A stretch of 64,000 nucleotides of DNA from Halioglobus sp. (GTDB taxonomy: Bacteria; Pseudomonadota; Gammaproteobacteria; Pseudomonadales; Halieaceae), in NCBI GenBank assembly GCA_020443345.1, contig JAGRIH010000002.1:2236-66235 (forward strand), read 5' to 3'. Position numbers and translations under genes: made by a program. Shown one piece after another: positions 34,516-46,377 of the stretch (position 1 is its first letter; each line of letters begins with the position of its first letter). The notes under the pieces are model-generated. The model was not told where the DNA came from and made no database searches. It saw nothing but the letters and a program-made list of their open reading frames with translations.

Positions 34516-35367
34516 ATGGAATACCCCTTCGATTTGACCGAACCCGATGCACAGGTGGTGCACGACAACGTGCGTGCGGCGCTGGCCGAGGATGTGGGCA
34601 GCGGCGATATCAGCGCGGCACTGATTCCGGCGCAGCGGCGCGCCGAGGCGCGAGTGATCACCCGGGAAAACGGCGTATTGTGCGGGCGCCCCTGGGCGGC
34701 TGCCGTGTTTGCCGCAGTGGACCCGGCCATCGAAGTGACCTGGCACAAGACCGATGGCGATACTGTGACGGCGGGCGCCACCGTATGCACAGCGCAGGGT
34801 CCCGCGCGCAGCCTGTTGAGCGCTGAGCGCTGCGCGCTTAATTTTCTGCAATTGCTGTCCGGCACAGCCACGCTCTGCCGCAGCTATGCGGACCTGGTGC
34901 GCGGCACCACGGCAAAACTGCTGGATACCCGCAAGACGATCCCGGGATTGCGCATCGCGCAGAAATACGCGGTGCGCTGCGGGGGCTGCCACAATCATCG
35001 CATCGGGCTGTTCGACGCCTTCCTGATCAAGGAGAACCATATCAGCGCCTGCGGCGGTATCGCCGCCGCGGTGCGCGCCGCTCGGGCGCAGGCGCCGGAC
35101 AAGCTGCTCGAAGTAGAGGTAGAGAACCGCGACGAACTGCTGCAGGCACTTGCCGCCGGCTGCGACCGCATCATGCTGGACAATTTTTCCGTGGCGCAAC
35201 TGGCCGAGGCCGTGGCTATGGTAGACGGCAAAGTCGCACTGGAAGCCTCGGGCAATGTGACCCGCGAAACACTGCCCGGCATTGCCGCAACGGGCGTGGA
35301 TTATATTTCGATCGGCGCCCTGACCAAAAACTGCAGAGCGCTGGATTTATCCCTGCGGCTGCTATAG
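34516..35367 (+). CDS. nadC: Quinolinate phosphoribosyltransferase (decarboxylating)
   Basis: NadC converts quinolinate and phosphoribosyl pyrophosphate to nicotinate mononucleotide in de novo NAD synthesis. The 283-residue protein shows the family motifs [44 protein letters not shown] and [12 protein letters not shown]. The C-terminal segment MLDNFS precedes LEASGNVT. The gene is divergent from ampD, and its last six coding bases overlap the convergent rraA-type gene. A weak -10 (TACAAT, 34476-34481) lies about 40 bases upstream. The 34278-34515 gap shows nothing else. Confidence 0.96.
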   Translation: MEYPFDLTEPDAQVVHDNVRAALAEDVGSGDISAALIPAQRRAEARVITRENGVLCGRPWAAAVFAAVDPAIEVTWHKTDGDTVTAGATVCTAQGPARSLLSAERCALNFLQLLSGTATLCRSYADLVRGTTAKLLDTRKTIPGLRIAQKYAVRCGGCHNHRIGLFDAFLIKENHISACGGIAAAVRAARAQAPDKLLEVEVENRDELLQALAAGCDRIMLDNFSVAQLAEAVAMVDGKVALEASGNVTRETLPGIAATGVDYISIGALTKNCRALDLSLRLL

Positions 35368-35850
35368 CAGCGCGCGCTTGCTAACCAGCACGCCGTTGTT
35401 ATCGGCGTAGACGTAATCGCCCGGGGCGATGGTGGCGCCGCCGAAGTGCAGGGCGATATCGCGCTGCCCCGCCCCCAGCTTCTCTGTCCTGAGCGGACAG
35501 CAGCCCAGGGCCTGCACGCCCAGAGGGGTGACCCCAATCTGGTCGACATCGCGAATCGCCCCGTTGATCACCAGTCCGGCCCAGCCCTTGCCCGCTGCCT
35601 TCGCGGCCAGCACATCACCGAGCAGCGCCCGGCGCAGCGAGCCGCCGCCGTCGACTACCAGCACGCGGCCCCGACCCGCCTCTTCCACACACTGCCGCAC
35701 CAGCAAGTTGTCCTCGTGGCACTTGATGGTGACCGCCGGCCCGCCAAACTGCTGCACACCCCCATAGTTGATGAGCGGCAGCTCGATGGCCCTGGCATCC
35801 GGCGCCGCATCGGACAAATCCGGCGTCGAAATCGCAGCGTTGGCCGGCAT
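35362..35850 (-). CDS. rraA: RraA-family protein
   Basis: A 162-residue RraA-fold protein. Members either inhibit RNase E or act as 4-hydroxy-4-methyl-2-oxoglutarate/oxaloacetate lyases. The conserved segments [47 protein letters not shown] and [15 protein letters not shown] are present. GD and RD in these segments are the residues used by the aldolase members for substrate and metal. It begins one base after the acyl-CoA dehydrogenase stop on the same strand. Regulator versus lyase cannot be decided from sequence; the 160-residue size fits proteobacterial RraA. Confidence 0.9.
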   Translation of the reverse strand: MPANAAISTPDLSDAAPDARAIELPLINYGGVQQFGGPAVTIKCHEDNLLVRQCVEEAGRGRVLVVDGGGSLRRALLGDVLAAKAAGKGWAGLVINGAIRDVDQIGVTPLGVQALGCCPLRTEKLGAGQRDIALHFGGATIAPGDYVYADNNGVLVSKRALL

Positions 35851-35851
35851 T

Positions 35852-37618
<1,767 letters not shown>

Positions 37619-37761
37619 AATCGACCCCGGTTATCCTGCTCAGGTGAGTTTGAGAGTATAGTTAAGCGAAATCGCAACTGCTCCAGGTGGCGCGGACCGA
37701 CGTCCAACGCGGTGCAGGTGCCGCGCCCGCCTGCCATCGCGCCGGGCGCGACGCAAAACCA

Positions 37762-37789
37762 TTGGCAATTCTAGTGACGCAGGTATAAT
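37762..37789 (+). promoter_or_regulatory. Sigma-70 promoter of the LysR gene
   Basis: TTGGCA (37762-37767) and a perfect TATAAT (37784-37789) are spaced by 16 bases. Transcription would begin about 50 bases before the LysR start codon. It lies in the shared region with the divergent acyl-CoA dehydrogenase gene, where the LysR protein may bind. Confidence 0.65.
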
Positions 37790-37845
37790 TTCCAAAATCA
37801 ATAACTAGTATTTTCACCATTCACAGAATGAATTCGGAGCGAACC

Positions 37846-38802
37846 GTGAACGTCAACCGGATCGATCTCAACCTGCTGGTCTATCTGGACGCCCTGCTGC
37901 GCGAGCGCAATGTCACCCAGGCAGCCAACCAGCTCAACCTGTCGCAACCGGCCATGAGCAATGGGCTGCGCCGCCTGCGCGAGGTGTTCGGCGACCCGCT
38001 GCTGGTGCGCACCAGCGAGGGCATGACCCCCACCGAGCGGGCCCTGGAGCTGGCACCGGTGGTGCGCGAGGTGCTGAGCGCCGTCGACCGCGCGGTGCAG
38101 CCGCGCACGGATTTTGAACCGGCCGAAGCGCATCGCGTGTTTCGTATCATGGCCAGCGACTACGCGGAATCGACGCTGTTCCCGGCCGTGCTGGGCAAGC
38201 TGCGCAACCTCGCCCCAGGACTGACCCTGGACATCATGACGCCCTCGGACGTCAGTTTTCTCGACGTGGAGCGCGGCAAAGTGGACATGGTGATCAACCG
38301 CTTCGACTCCATGCCCCAGTCGTTCCACCAGATTCACCTGTGGAACGACAGTTTTACCTGCCTGCTGAGCCCCGACAATCCCGTGCTGGATGATTTCACC
38401 CTGGACAACTATCTCGAGGCCAATCACGTGTGGGTGAGCAAGACCGGCATGGGCGTGGGCGTGGGCGTAAACCCCGACGATGTGCAGCGGCTGGGCTGGG
38501 TGGATGCGGCGCTCAACAAACTGGGCAAGAAACGCCAGATTCGCGTGTTCACGCGGCACTACCAGGCGGCCATGACCCTGGCCGAACAAACCGACCTGAT
38601 CGTGACCCTGCCCACCCGCGCGGCGCAGCTCAAGCGCAACGATCCGCGCGTGGTACTGCGCGATCCGCCGCTGGCGATTCCGCCGCTGGAACTCAAGATG
38701 GCCTGGAGTCCCCTGCTGCAACACAACCCGGCCAACAAGTGGCTGCGCAAGCTGATTGCCGACACCGCGCGCGAGCTCGACGGTCTGCAGCCGACGCCCT
38801 GA
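37846..38802 (+). CDS. LysR-family transcriptional regulator
   Basis: A LysR regulator with an N-terminal winged helix (about residues 1-60; VTQAANQLNLSQPAMSNGLRR is the recognition region, lightly paraphrased as one helix-turn-helix) and a periplasmic-binding-protein-like effector domain. The start is taken as GTG at 37846, with GGAG six bases upstream; an ATG at 37828 in the same frame has no ribosome site. Product 318 residues. It faces away from the acyl-CoA dehydrogenase and points toward malate synthase G across a MITE-like element, so either neighbour could be a target. The effector is unknown. Confidence 0.9.
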   Translation: MNVNRIDLNLLVYLDALLRERNVTQAANQLNLSQPAMSNGLRRLREVFGDPLLVRTSEGMTPTERALELAPVVREVLSAVDRAVQPRTDFEPAEAHRVFRIMASDYAESTLFPAVLGKLRNLAPGLTLDIMTPSDVSFLDVERGKVDMVINRFDSMPQSFHQIHLWNDSFTCLLSPDNPVLDDFTLDNYLEANHVWVSKTGMGVGVGVNPDDVQRLGWVDAALNKLGKKRQIRVFTRHYQAAMTLAEQTDLIVTLPTRAAQLKRNDPRVVLRDPPLAIPPLELKMAWSPLLQHNPANKWLRKLIADTARELDGLQPTP

Positions 38803-38885
38803 GCAATCATTCACCAAAAGAATGCTGGCGATAAAAACGATAAATTAGCTAAATTATACGTCCGCACCTAGAATCCCGGCATTAA

Positions 38886-39050
38886 GAGCCTGTCGAACTC
38901 AGGGGTTCGTCACGAGGCGCGCGGGAAGTCGAGATTAGTTTGTCGCGTTTTTGAGGTGCATAGCGGTGTCTATGTAGCGAAAATACGCGAAAAAAACAGA
39001 CCGGTTTCCCTCCGCCGCAGTAGTAGTGTCACCCTATGTTTGACAGGCTC
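38886..39050. mobile_element. 165-bp MITE-like element with imperfect terminal inverted repeats
   Basis: The ends 38886-38904 and 39032-39050 are inverted repeats matching at 16 of 19 positions (outermost gagcctgtc/gacaggctc perfect). Inside, CGCGTTTTT pairs with the AAAATACGCG segment around a catag/ctatg stem, giving a nested palindrome. There is no transposase reading frame. It fills most of the gap between the LysR gene and malate synthase and would lie in the glcB leader or promoter region. It could be a non-autonomous transposon, an insertion-sequence remnant or a dispersed palindrome. Confidence 0.6.
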
Positions 39051-39072
39051 CCGAGCCACAGGGGATTTCACC

Positions 39073-41253
39073 ATGACTGAACGCATCCGGCAGGGCCGCC
39101 TGCAGATTGCAGCCGTGCTCTACGAGCTTCTCGAAAACGACATCGCCCCGGGGACCGGGGTCAGCGCAGCAGCTTTCTGGCAGGCGCTGGAGTCCATCGT
39201 TGCCGAACTGGCGCCGCGCAACCGCGAACTGCTGCAGGTGCGCGCCGATCTGCAGGCGCAGATCGACGCCTGGCACCGCGCCAACCCCGGCCCCGGCTAC
39301 GACCGCGATGCCTACAGGGCCTTCCTGGCTGAGATCGGCTACCTGCTGCCGGAGGACGAGGACTTCCGCATCACGACGCAGGGCGTGGACGAAGAGATCG
39401 CCACTCTGGCCGGCCCGCAACTGGTGGTGCCGGTGATGAATGCGCGCTACGCGCTCAATGCCGCCAACGCGCGCTGGGGCAGCCTGTACGATGCTCTATA
39501 CGGTACGGACGCAATTCCGGAGCGCGACGGCGCACAGCGCGGCGGACCGTATAATCCGGTGCGCGGCGCCAAGGTCATCGACTACGCCCGCGGTTTTCTC
39601 GACAGCCACTGCCCGCTGGCGCGGGGCAGCCATCGCGACGTGCGGGCGTATACCGTGGTCAACGGCGCCCTGCAGGTCGCGCTGGACGACGGCCAGGTCA
39701 CCACACTGGCTGCGGCCGAACAGTTTCGCGGTTTTCGCGGTGCGCCCGATGCCCCCGCCGGTATTCTGCTGCGGCACCACGGCCTGCACCTGGAACTCGA
39801 GATCGACGCCGGCAGCCCGATCGGTTCGACCGACCCGGCGGGGGTAAAAGACGTGGTGCTGGAAGCGGCTCTGACCACCATCCAGGATTGCGAAGACTCG
39901 GTGGCGGCGGTGGACGCCGCAGACAAGGTCATCGCCTACCGCAACTGGCTGGGTCTGATGCGCGGCGATCTGATCGACACCTTCGACAAGGGCGGGCGGC
40001 GCCTGACCCGCCGCCTGCACCCGGACCGGGAGTACACCGGCGCCGACGGCAAACCACTGTCGCTGCCCGGACGCAGCCTCATGTTCGTGCGCAATGTGGG
40101 GCACCTGATGACCAACCCGGCGATTCTCGACGGCGACGGCCGGGAAATCCCCGAGGGCATCATGGACGGCCTGTTCACCGCCATGATTGCCCTGCACGAT
40201 CTGAACAAGCGCGGCGGTGAACCGCGCAACTCGCGCCGCGGTAGCATCTACATCGTCAAGCCCAAAATGCACGGCCCGGACGAAGTCGCGTTTACCTGCA
40301 CCCTGTTCGAGCGCATCGAAGACGCGCTGGGCATGGCGCGCAACACCATCAAGATGGGCATCATGGACGAGGAACGGCGCACCACGGTCAACCTGAAGGA
40401 ATGCATCCGCGCCGCGCGCGAACGCCTGGTGTTCATCAACACCGGCTTTCTCGATCGCACCGGCGACGAGATTCACACCAGCATGGAAGCCGGCGCCATG
40501 ACCCCCAAGGGGGCGATGAAGCAGGAACCCTGGATCGGCGCCTACGAAGACTGGAACGTGGATACCGGCCTGCAATGCGGTCTGCTCGGCACAGCGCAGA
40601 TCGGCAAGGGCATGTGGGCCATGCCGGACCTGATGGCCGACATGCTGGAACAGAAAATTGCTCACCCGCAGGCTGGCGCCAGTACCGCCTGGGTCCCCTC
40701 GCCTACCGCGGCCGTCCTGCACGCCATCCACTATCACCAGGTCGATGTGGCTCAGCGCCAGCGAGAACTGCGCGAACGGCCGCGGGCCTCGCTGCACGAC
40801 ATCCTCAGCATTCCCCTCAGGGGTGCTGCCGGATTGACCCCGCAAGACATACAGCGCGAACTGGACAATAACGCCCAGGGCATTCTCGGCTACGTGGTGC
40901 GCTGGATCGACCAGGGCGTAGGCTGTTCCAAGGTGCCGGACATCAACGATGTGGGTCTGATGGAGGACCGCGCCACGCTGCGTATCTCCAGCCAGCACAT
41001 CGCCAACTGGCTGCGCCACGGCGTGGTCACGCCACAGCAGGTGCGCAGCACCCTGGAGCGCATGGCGGCGGTGGTGGACGAGCAGAATGCGGCGGACCCG
41101 CTGTACCGCAATATGGCGCCCGGCTTTGACAGCAGTATCGCCTTCCAGGCGGCCTGCGACCTGGTGTTCAAAGGCACTGAACAGCCCAGCGGTTATACCG
41201 AGCCGGTACTGCACGCGCGGCGCCGCGAAGCAAAAGCGCGCGACGGACGTTGA
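39073..41253 (+). CDS. glcB: Malate synthase G
   Basis: Malate synthase G condenses glyoxylate with acetyl-CoA to malate, allowing growth on acetate, fatty acids or glycolate. The 726-residue protein matches the G isoform, which carries an inserted domain (roughly residues 110-260). Core motifs are [69 protein letters not shown] and [12 protein letters not shown]. The ATG at 39073 has AGGGGA seven bases upstream; a longer in-frame opening runs into the MITE-like element and is rejected. No isocitrate lyase is adjacent. Confidence 0.96.
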   Translation: MTERIRQGRLQIAAVLYELLENDIAPGTGVSAAAFWQALESIVAELAPRNRELLQVRADLQAQIDAWHRANPGPGYDRDAYRAFLAEIGYLLPEDEDFRITTQGVDEEIATLAGPQLVVPVMNARYALNAANARWGSLYDALYGTDAIPERDGAQRGGPYNPVRGAKVIDYARGFLDSHCPLARGSHRDVRAYTVVNGALQVALDDGQVTTLAAAEQFRGFRGAPDAPAGILLRHHGLHLELEIDAGSPIGSTDPAGVKDVVLEAALTTIQDCEDSVAAVDAADKVIAYRNWLGLMRGDLIDTFDKGGRRLTRRLHPDREYTGADGKPLSLPGRSLMFVRNVGHLMTNPAILDGDGREIPEGIMDGLFTAMIALHDLNKRGGEPRNSRRGSIYIVKPKMHGPDEVAFTCTLFERIEDALGMARNTIKMGIMDEERRTTVNLKECIRAARERLVFINTGFLDRTGDEIHTSMEAGAMTPKGAMKQEPWIGAYEDWNVDTGLQCGLLGTAQIGKGMWAMPDLMADMLEQKIAHPQAGASTAWVPSPTAAVLHAIHYHQVDVAQRQRELRERPRASLHDILSIPLRGAAGLTPQDIQRELDNNAQGILGYVVRWIDQGVGCSKVPDINDVGLMEDRATLRISSQHIANWLRHGVVTPQQVRSTLERMAAVVDEQNAADPLYRNMAPGFDSSIAFQAACDLVFKGTEQPSGYTEPVLHARRREAKARDGR

Positions 41254-41261
41254 AACACAGA

Positions 41262-42227
41262 TTACTCGTGCTCTGCGTCGGTTTCCTTGTACTGCAGATT
41301 GGTGAGTTGTTCTGACAGCAGCCCCATCAGGAAAATGATCATCCCGCCCAGAATCAACAGGGTGCTCATATTGGTGAAGCGCCAGGCGCCGCTGCCCATG
41401 GCGGTGAACAGATAGTTGGCCAGGCCCAGCATGGACACCACGACCGCCATCGGAAAATACACTTTTAGCGGCGAGTAGAGGGTGCCCACCTTGAAGATGA
41501 TCAGAAAGAAACGCACGCCGTCGCGCAGCATATTGATATGGCTGCTGCCGTTGCGTTTGGCCACCGAAATCGGCACGAAGCCCACGGAAAAACCCGCGCG
41601 AAAAAACGCCATGGTGGAGGTGGTGGGATAGCTGAAGCCGTTGGGCAGCAGGTAGAGGAAACTCAGGAATTTGCGCCGGTGCACACAGCGGAAGCCCGAG
41701 GTGAGATCGTCGATCTTGCGGTTGACCATCCAGCTGGCCAGCCTGTTGTAAAAGGCATTGGCGCTCCAGCGCACCACGCTGGCCTGGGAGTCGAGGCCGC
41801 TGCGCGCGCCGACCACCAGGTCGTAACCCTCGTCCATCTTGTACAGCAGTTTCCCGACATCCGCCGGGTCGTGCTGGCCATCCGCATCCATGAATACCAC
41901 GTACTCGCCGCGGGCGGCGCGCGCCCCGGTTTTCACGGCCGCGCCATTGCCTTTGGAATAGGGGTGTGAGATCACCCGGACACCGAGGTCGCGGCACAGT
42001 TGCGCGCTGTCGTCGGTGGACCCGTCATCCACCACGATGATTTCAAACTCGGGGTAGTGCTCCAGCAGCTCAGGCAGGATACTGGCCAGCCCCTGCGACT
42101 CGTTTTTTGCGGGGATGACGACACTGACTTTTTTCACTTGGCGGTCACTGGCACGTTCTGCAACGGTGTTATTTTGCGCCAAGTATGTAGCCTGCGCCGC
42201 ACAGACACAAGGCTTGCGGGCCGCCAC
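41262..42227 (-). CDS. GT2 glycosyltransferase, DPM1/GtrB-like with two C-terminal helices
   Basis: A family 2 glycosyltransferase of the polyprenyl-phosphate sugar synthase group. It should move a sugar from a nucleotide donor onto undecaprenyl phosphate. The GT-A core shows VSVVIPAKNES, IIVVDDGSTDD, FMDADGQHDP (DxD-like metal site) and the acceptor region RNGSSHINMLRDG. Two membrane helices follow (about residues 245-315). The stated start is a GTG; the recognisable domain begins at GTG 42137, which may be the true start. It ends nine bases from the convergent glcB stop. As last gene behind two GT-C-like proteins and pilA, it could supply the lipid-linked sugar they use. Confidence 0.88.
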   Translation of the reverse strand: MAARKPCVCAAQATYLAQNNTVAERASDRQVKKVSVVIPAKNESQGLASILPELLEHYPEFEIIVVDDGSTDDSAQLCRDLGVRVISHPYSKGNGAAVKTGARAARGEYVVFMDADGQHDPADVGKLLYKMDEGYDLVVGARSGLDSQASVVRWSANAFYNRLASWMVNRKIDDLTSGFRCVHRRKFLSFLYLLPNGFSYPTTSTMAFFRAGFSVGFVPISVAKRNGSSHINMLRDGVRFFLIIFKVGTLYSPLKVYFPMAVVVSMLGLANYLFTAMGSGAWRFTNMSTLLILGGMIIFLMGLLSEQLTNLQYKETDAEHE

Positions 42228-42251
42228 GCAAGTGATGACGCGCTTTGCTGT

Positions 42252-44135
42252 CTAGCGATACAGTTCGAGTGTCTGGATTTCTCCGCGGTTCATGCGCCCT
42301 GCGTCCTGTAACAGGCGCAGTTGCCGGATCGCGGACTGCGCCTGCACCTGCCGACCCAGCGCCGTGGCAAAATGCAGTTGCATGAGCAGGCCCTGCACAT
42401 TGTGCGGCGCCAGTTCCAGGAATTTTTCCGTGTAGGCAAAGGCCCTGTCGTAGCGCTGCAGATCGTTCTCGATACCGGCCAGGACAGCGTAGAAGTTTGG
42501 CGAGGCGGTGGTGCGGGTCCCCTCTGCCAGAAACAACTGCGCCATGCGCTCGGCAAAGGCGATGCGATCAAAGGCCGGACAGGCGCCGCGCTGCAGGATT
42601 TTCGCGAAGCCCTGGAAAGTGCTCACCACCGCAAAGGGCCGCCGTGGCTCGACAGTGCCCAACTGTTGCAGCAAAGCATCGGGCACCGGCCGGTTCGCCA
42701 GGCAGTACAGCGCCAGATCGCGAATCTGGCGGTCTCCGGTGCGCTCCGTGTTACTCAGCTTGCCCGCCCGCTGTGAGTAGGCCAGGGCCTGCTCCAGGGC
42801 GCCCACACCGGCCAGATGAATGGCCATCTCCTCATTGGCGCGAAAGGAAAGCGGGTGCTGGTTCACGTAGTTCAAGCGCAGCAGCGGCGCGCTGGACCAG
42901 ATCTGTACCTGGGAGCCAGTCTGTACGGCGAGCAGCAACACATACACCGCGCTCCAGGCCAGTACCGGAGCCGTCAACTGCGGCCAGCGTGCGCCGAGGC
43001 AGCCCAGCGCCGCCGCGATGGCCAGAAACAGTCCGATGCCGGGAAAGTAATTGCGGTGTTCGAAATACAGCTCAAGTGCAATCACAGTGGACTCGGCGGC
43101 GTGCCCCACCAGAAAGATCAGCAGCGCGCAGAGCACCAGGGCGCCGCTGCGCCAGCGCCGCAGCAGCAGTGCCAGCGGCACCAGCAGCAGCCAGGCGCTC
43201 ACCGCATAGAAGGTGCTGCCGGGCTCGAACAGCGACGTGGACAGGGGAAAGTCGTCGTGGAACAAACCCATGCGCGACGGGTCCGGCCACAGCAACTGGC
43301 CGATATAATCCCACAGGACGCGCGCCTGGGTCAGCAGACGCTCTGTGAGCGTGAAATCGCGCCGGGCGTAGCCGGCCTGGATTCTGTCGAAGCGCAGCAC
43401 GAACCAGACCACTGCTGCCACAGCGCCCAGCCACAGCAGGGTCACGGCCGCGCGATACAGTGCCGGGTTGCCGTCTCTGTCGCGGCTATGGCACCCTCGA
43501 AACCAGAGCACTTCCAGCAGCACCAGCACCGGCACGATGAGTATCCCGTTTTCCTTGGACAACACCGCCAGTGCAATACAGGCACACAGCAGCGCGAAGC
43601 CGACAATCCCGGATGCGCCGCGCAACAGTACCCGGCGCCAGTGCACATACACGATACAGGCCAGCAGCATAAACAGCGTGGACAACATGGCCATGCGCTG
43701 TACGACATACAACACCGTGCTGACATACAGCGGCGAGAGCAGCCAGGCAGAGCCGAACAACACGGCAAACCAGCGCGGCGCCGGTACGCCGGCATGTGCC
43801 AGCAGCAGCGACAGCAGGTACATTACCAGCGCGCCGTTCACCAGGTGCAGCAGGATATTGATCCGCTTGCTGCCGGCGGTGCCGCCGTCCAGATACAGTT
43901 GTTCCAGGACGAAACTGAGCATGGACACGGGGCGGCCCAGCGGGCCGGAGCGGTTACCGAACACATAGTCGCTGGCGGTGTGGGTGCTGTCCTGCAGATT
44001 GGCCACCACTCCCACGTTCGAGCGATCGTCCAGCATCGCGGGGCCCTGCGCCCCCGGCCAGTACAGCCACGCCGTGCCGGCCAGCAGCAACAGCGCCACC
44101 AGCAGAGGCAACACACGCCCCGCACAGGCGTTCAC
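42252..44135 (-). CDS. Multi-membrane GT-C-like glycosyltransferase with TPR-like tail, copy 2
   Basis: A 627-residue integral membrane protein with about ten helices (residues 10-430) and a helical-repeat C-terminus of about 190 residues. The first periplasmic loop has AMLDDRSNVG, where an acidic pair is typical of GT-C enzymes. Further segments are SGPLGRPVSMLSF, LHLVNGALVMYLL, SPLYVSTVLYVVQRMAMLSTL and LSKENGILIVPVLVLLE. These resemble TMTC/O-mannosyltransferase-type proteins. The GTG at 44135 overlaps the stop of the upstream paralogue by GTGA. Function is predicted to be transfer of a lipid-linked sugar to a protein, possibly pilin; this is inference. Confidence 0.75.
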   Translation of the reverse strand: MNACAGRVLPLLVALLLLAGTAWLYWPGAQGPAMLDDRSNVGVVANLQDSTHTASDYVFGNRSGPLGRPVSMLSFVLEQLYLDGGTAGSKRINILLHLVNGALVMYLLSLLLAHAGVPAPRWFAVLFGSAWLLSPLYVSTVLYVVQRMAMLSTLFMLLACIVYVHWRRVLLRGASGIVGFALLCACIALAVLSKENGILIVPVLVLLEVLWFRGCHSRDRDGNPALYRAAVTLLWLGAVAAVVWFVLRFDRIQAGYARRDFTLTERLLTQARVLWDYIGQLLWPDPSRMGLFHDDFPLSTSLFEPGSTFYAVSAWLLLVPLALLLRRWRSGALVLCALLIFLVGHAAESTVIALELYFEHRNYFPGIGLFLAIAAALGCLGARWPQLTAPVLAWSAVYVLLLAVQTGSQVQIWSSAPLLRLNYVNQHPLSFRANEEMAIHLAGVGALEQALAYSQRAGKLSNTERTGDRQIRDLALYCLANRPVPDALLQQLGTVEPRRPFAVVSTFQGFAKILQRGACPAFDRIAFAERMAQLFLAEGTRTTASPNFYAVLAGIENDLQRYDRAFAYTEKFLELAPHNVQGLLMQLHFATALGRQVQAQSAIRQLRLLQDAGRMNRGEIQTLELYR

Positions 44136-46081
44136 TGTTTGCCATCCTGCGCCGCACCGGGCATACTGAAAAGTGCTTTGATATGGCCCAGTCGCAGACG
44201 CCGTGCATCGTGCAACAGCCACTGCCGGGCTGCCTCGTACATGCCGCCCACGTCGCCCACGGCACCGCGCCGCTCGATCAGCCGCAGCAGAAATTCGGAG
44301 CGCCCCGGACTGATCGCCAGCGCCCGCTGCACCAGGGCATCCAGTTGCTCGGGCTCAGCGCCCTGGCCGAGCAAGTAGGTATAGCGCCAGCCCAGCACCT
44401 GCAGGTTGCGCGGATAGCGCACCTCCAGTTTCTCCAGCATGGTGAGAATGCGCGCTCGGTCAGCGGCACAGCCTCCCGCATTGACACATTCGATCAATGC
44501 CGTCATGGCGTTGATATCCGAGGCCTGCAAGACGCGCGTTTCGAGCAGGGTCTCCAGTTCCGTCAGCCAGTTTCCGGCATCCGGCGCATCCGGGGCAAAC
44601 TGGGCGTCCAGGGAGTGCAACATCACCAGCGCGGCGACATCGCGGGGGTTGGTGTCGTACATCTTCTCGAAGTAATAGCGCGCGGCGATCAGCGTATCTG
44701 CCGCCTGCTGCCGGCTCAGGCCGGTATCCACACTGTCGCGATAGCGCTGCAGCAGCGCGTTGGCATAAAAGTAATTGGAGCGCGATGAATCGGGGTGATT
44801 GCCGGCATTGACGCCCGCCAGACGCAAGCCGTCGGACCAGGTATCGATCCGGATCAGCAGCAGCACCAACAGCAGCAGGGGCACGCCAGCGGCCAGCAGC
44901 CAACCGCCGGAACGCCGACCGCCGTCGCGCCACAGGGGCGCGAGTACCAGGGATGCGAGCAGCATGCACAGGCCGATACTGGGCAGGTAGTTGCGGTGCT
45001 CATAGACCATTTCCAGCGGCAGCACGCTGGATTCCATGCTGTGGCCCACCAGGAAAAACAGCAGTGCGAACAGCAGCAGCGGATAGCGCTGGCGCAGCGC
45101 GATGGCCACTGCCAGTATCGCGCCCCAGGCAACGACCGCGGCCAAAGTGCTCACTGGCTGCAGCAGGCCGTGCGACAGTAGGATGTCGTCGTGCTGGAAA
45201 CCCATGGCGCCAATGTCCGGCAGCACCAGCCACGCAACGTAGTGCCAGAGGATGCGCGCCTGGGTGAGCACCCGCTCGTGCAGCGTGAACTCGCGGCCGT
45301 GGTAGCGATTGGCGATGAAGTCCGGCGGCCAGACCATGCACAACAGCAGCGCTACGGCACACAGCACCAGCACAGCAGCACTGGCTCTGTGCAGTGCCAC
45401 GACCCGGCGTCCGGCCCATTCGCCACGGAAAAAACACACCTCGACCACCAGGACCAGGGCCGGCAGCAGGGCGCCGTTTTCCTTGCTGTAGGCGGCGCCC
45501 GCCGTCAGCAGCAGCAGCCACAGCGCCGCGGCGAGCACGTCCGGCACCGACGCACCGCCCAGTGCCCAGCGCTGCCGATAGCGCACGTACATCAGCAGGC
45601 CCAGCACCACGAACAGGGTCGACAACTGCGCCATGCGCTGCACCGCATACAACACGGTGGACACGTGCAGGGGATGCAGCAGCCAGATGGCCGCGGCCAG
45701 CAACGCCAGCCAGCGCACCTTGTTTGCATCCGCACCGGGGTGGAGCCGGGCAAACAGCGGCAGCGCCAGCAGGAAAAGCAGCGCACCGGTGGCCAGGTGG
45801 ATCAGCGTGTTGACCAGCTTGATCCAGAACACCGATGCGCCGCCCGCCGCAACGTGATTGAGTGCGAAGCTGAACATGGCCACGGGGCGGCGCAGTGGTC
45901 CGGAACGGGAACTGAGGGCGGCTGTGCGCCACTCATCGAACACCGTGCCATCTATCTGCAGCAGAATGTTGGCGCGGATGGCAGAATAGTCGTCGAACAG
46001 CAGGGGACCGTCAAAGCCCAGGCTGTAGGCAAAAAAAACCAGCGCCAACAGCGCTGCGCAAAAAAGGTGCGTTCTGGACAT
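44132..46081 (-). CDS. Multi-membrane GT-C-like glycosyltransferase with TPR-like tail, copy 1
   Basis: A 649-residue paralogue of the next gene with the same layout: LLFDDYSAIRAN in the first loop, SGPLRRPVAMFSFALNH, LIHLATGALLFLL and HPLHVSTVLYAVQRMAQLSTL. YSKENGALLPALVLVVEV and, after the helices, a region of helical pairs rich in TPR-like character (about residues 440-640) follow. The ATG at 46081 follows a 253-base stretch after the pilA terminator that holds no gene. Tandem duplication is clear from motif order; the two copies have diverged strongly. Substrate is unknown. Confidence 0.75.
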   Translation of the reverse strand: MSRTHLFCAALLALVFFAYSLGFDGPLLFDDYSAIRANILLQIDGTVFDEWRTAALSSRSGPLRRPVAMFSFALNHVAAGGASVFWIKLVNTLIHLATGALLFLLALPLFARLHPGADANKVRWLALLAAAIWLLHPLHVSTVLYAVQRMAQLSTLFVVLGLLMYVRYRQRWALGGASVPDVLAAALWLLLLTAGAAYSKENGALLPALVLVVEVCFFRGEWAGRRVVALHRASAAVLVLCAVALLLCMVWPPDFIANRYHGREFTLHERVLTQARILWHYVAWLVLPDIGAMGFQHDDILLSHGLLQPVSTLAAVVAWGAILAVAIALRQRYPLLLFALLFFLVGHSMESSVLPLEMVYEHRNYLPSIGLCMLLASLVLAPLWRDGGRRSGGWLLAAGVPLLLLVLLLIRIDTWSDGLRLAGVNAGNHPDSSRSNYFYANALLQRYRDSVDTGLSRQQAADTLIAARYYFEKMYDTNPRDVAALVMLHSLDAQFAPDAPDAGNWLTELETLLETRVLQASDINAMTALIECVNAGGCAADRARILTMLEKLEVRYPRNLQVLGWRYTYLLGQGAEPEQLDALVQRALAISPGRSEFLLRLIERRGAVGDVGGMYEAARQWLLHDARRLRLGHIKALFSMPGAAQDGKQ

Positions 46082-46333
46082 AAGCCCCGCATCTCGTGAT
46101 CAAACATCGGTGCCGGCGCGTTGCACGAAAACCGGGCCGCGCGACACACGGTGGTGCTGTTGTAAGGTACCGGGAAGTGACGCCCCCCGGCAGGGCCAAA
46201 GTAGCAGGAAACGGACAATAAGGTTAAGTAAAAAGGGCACCAAGCTAATGAATCGCGGCACACGGGCCGCTTGCCGGAATCGGTTATGCGCCGGCGCCAG
46301 TCGCGACCGGGCTCATGCGGTATCAGGCCGTCA

Positions 46334-46358
46334 GAAAAAAGCCCGGCAATGCCGGGCT
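46334..46358 (-). terminator. Rho-independent terminator of pilA
   Basis: On the minus strand GCCCGGC-ATT-GCCGGGC is a perfect seven-pair stem with a three-base loop followed by TTTTTT. It begins about 20 bases after the pilA stop. It should confine the strong pilA transcript to the single gene and separate it from the glycosyltransferase genes downstream. Confidence 0.92.
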
Positions 46359-46377
46359 CTGCGCTCCCCTGGCGCTA

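Noticed and set aside
39496-41997. 833-residue minus-strand frame across malate synthase and into the GT2 gene
   Set aside because: Antisense shadow of glcB, which has complete family motifs; the frame also crosses the glcB/GT2 junction.
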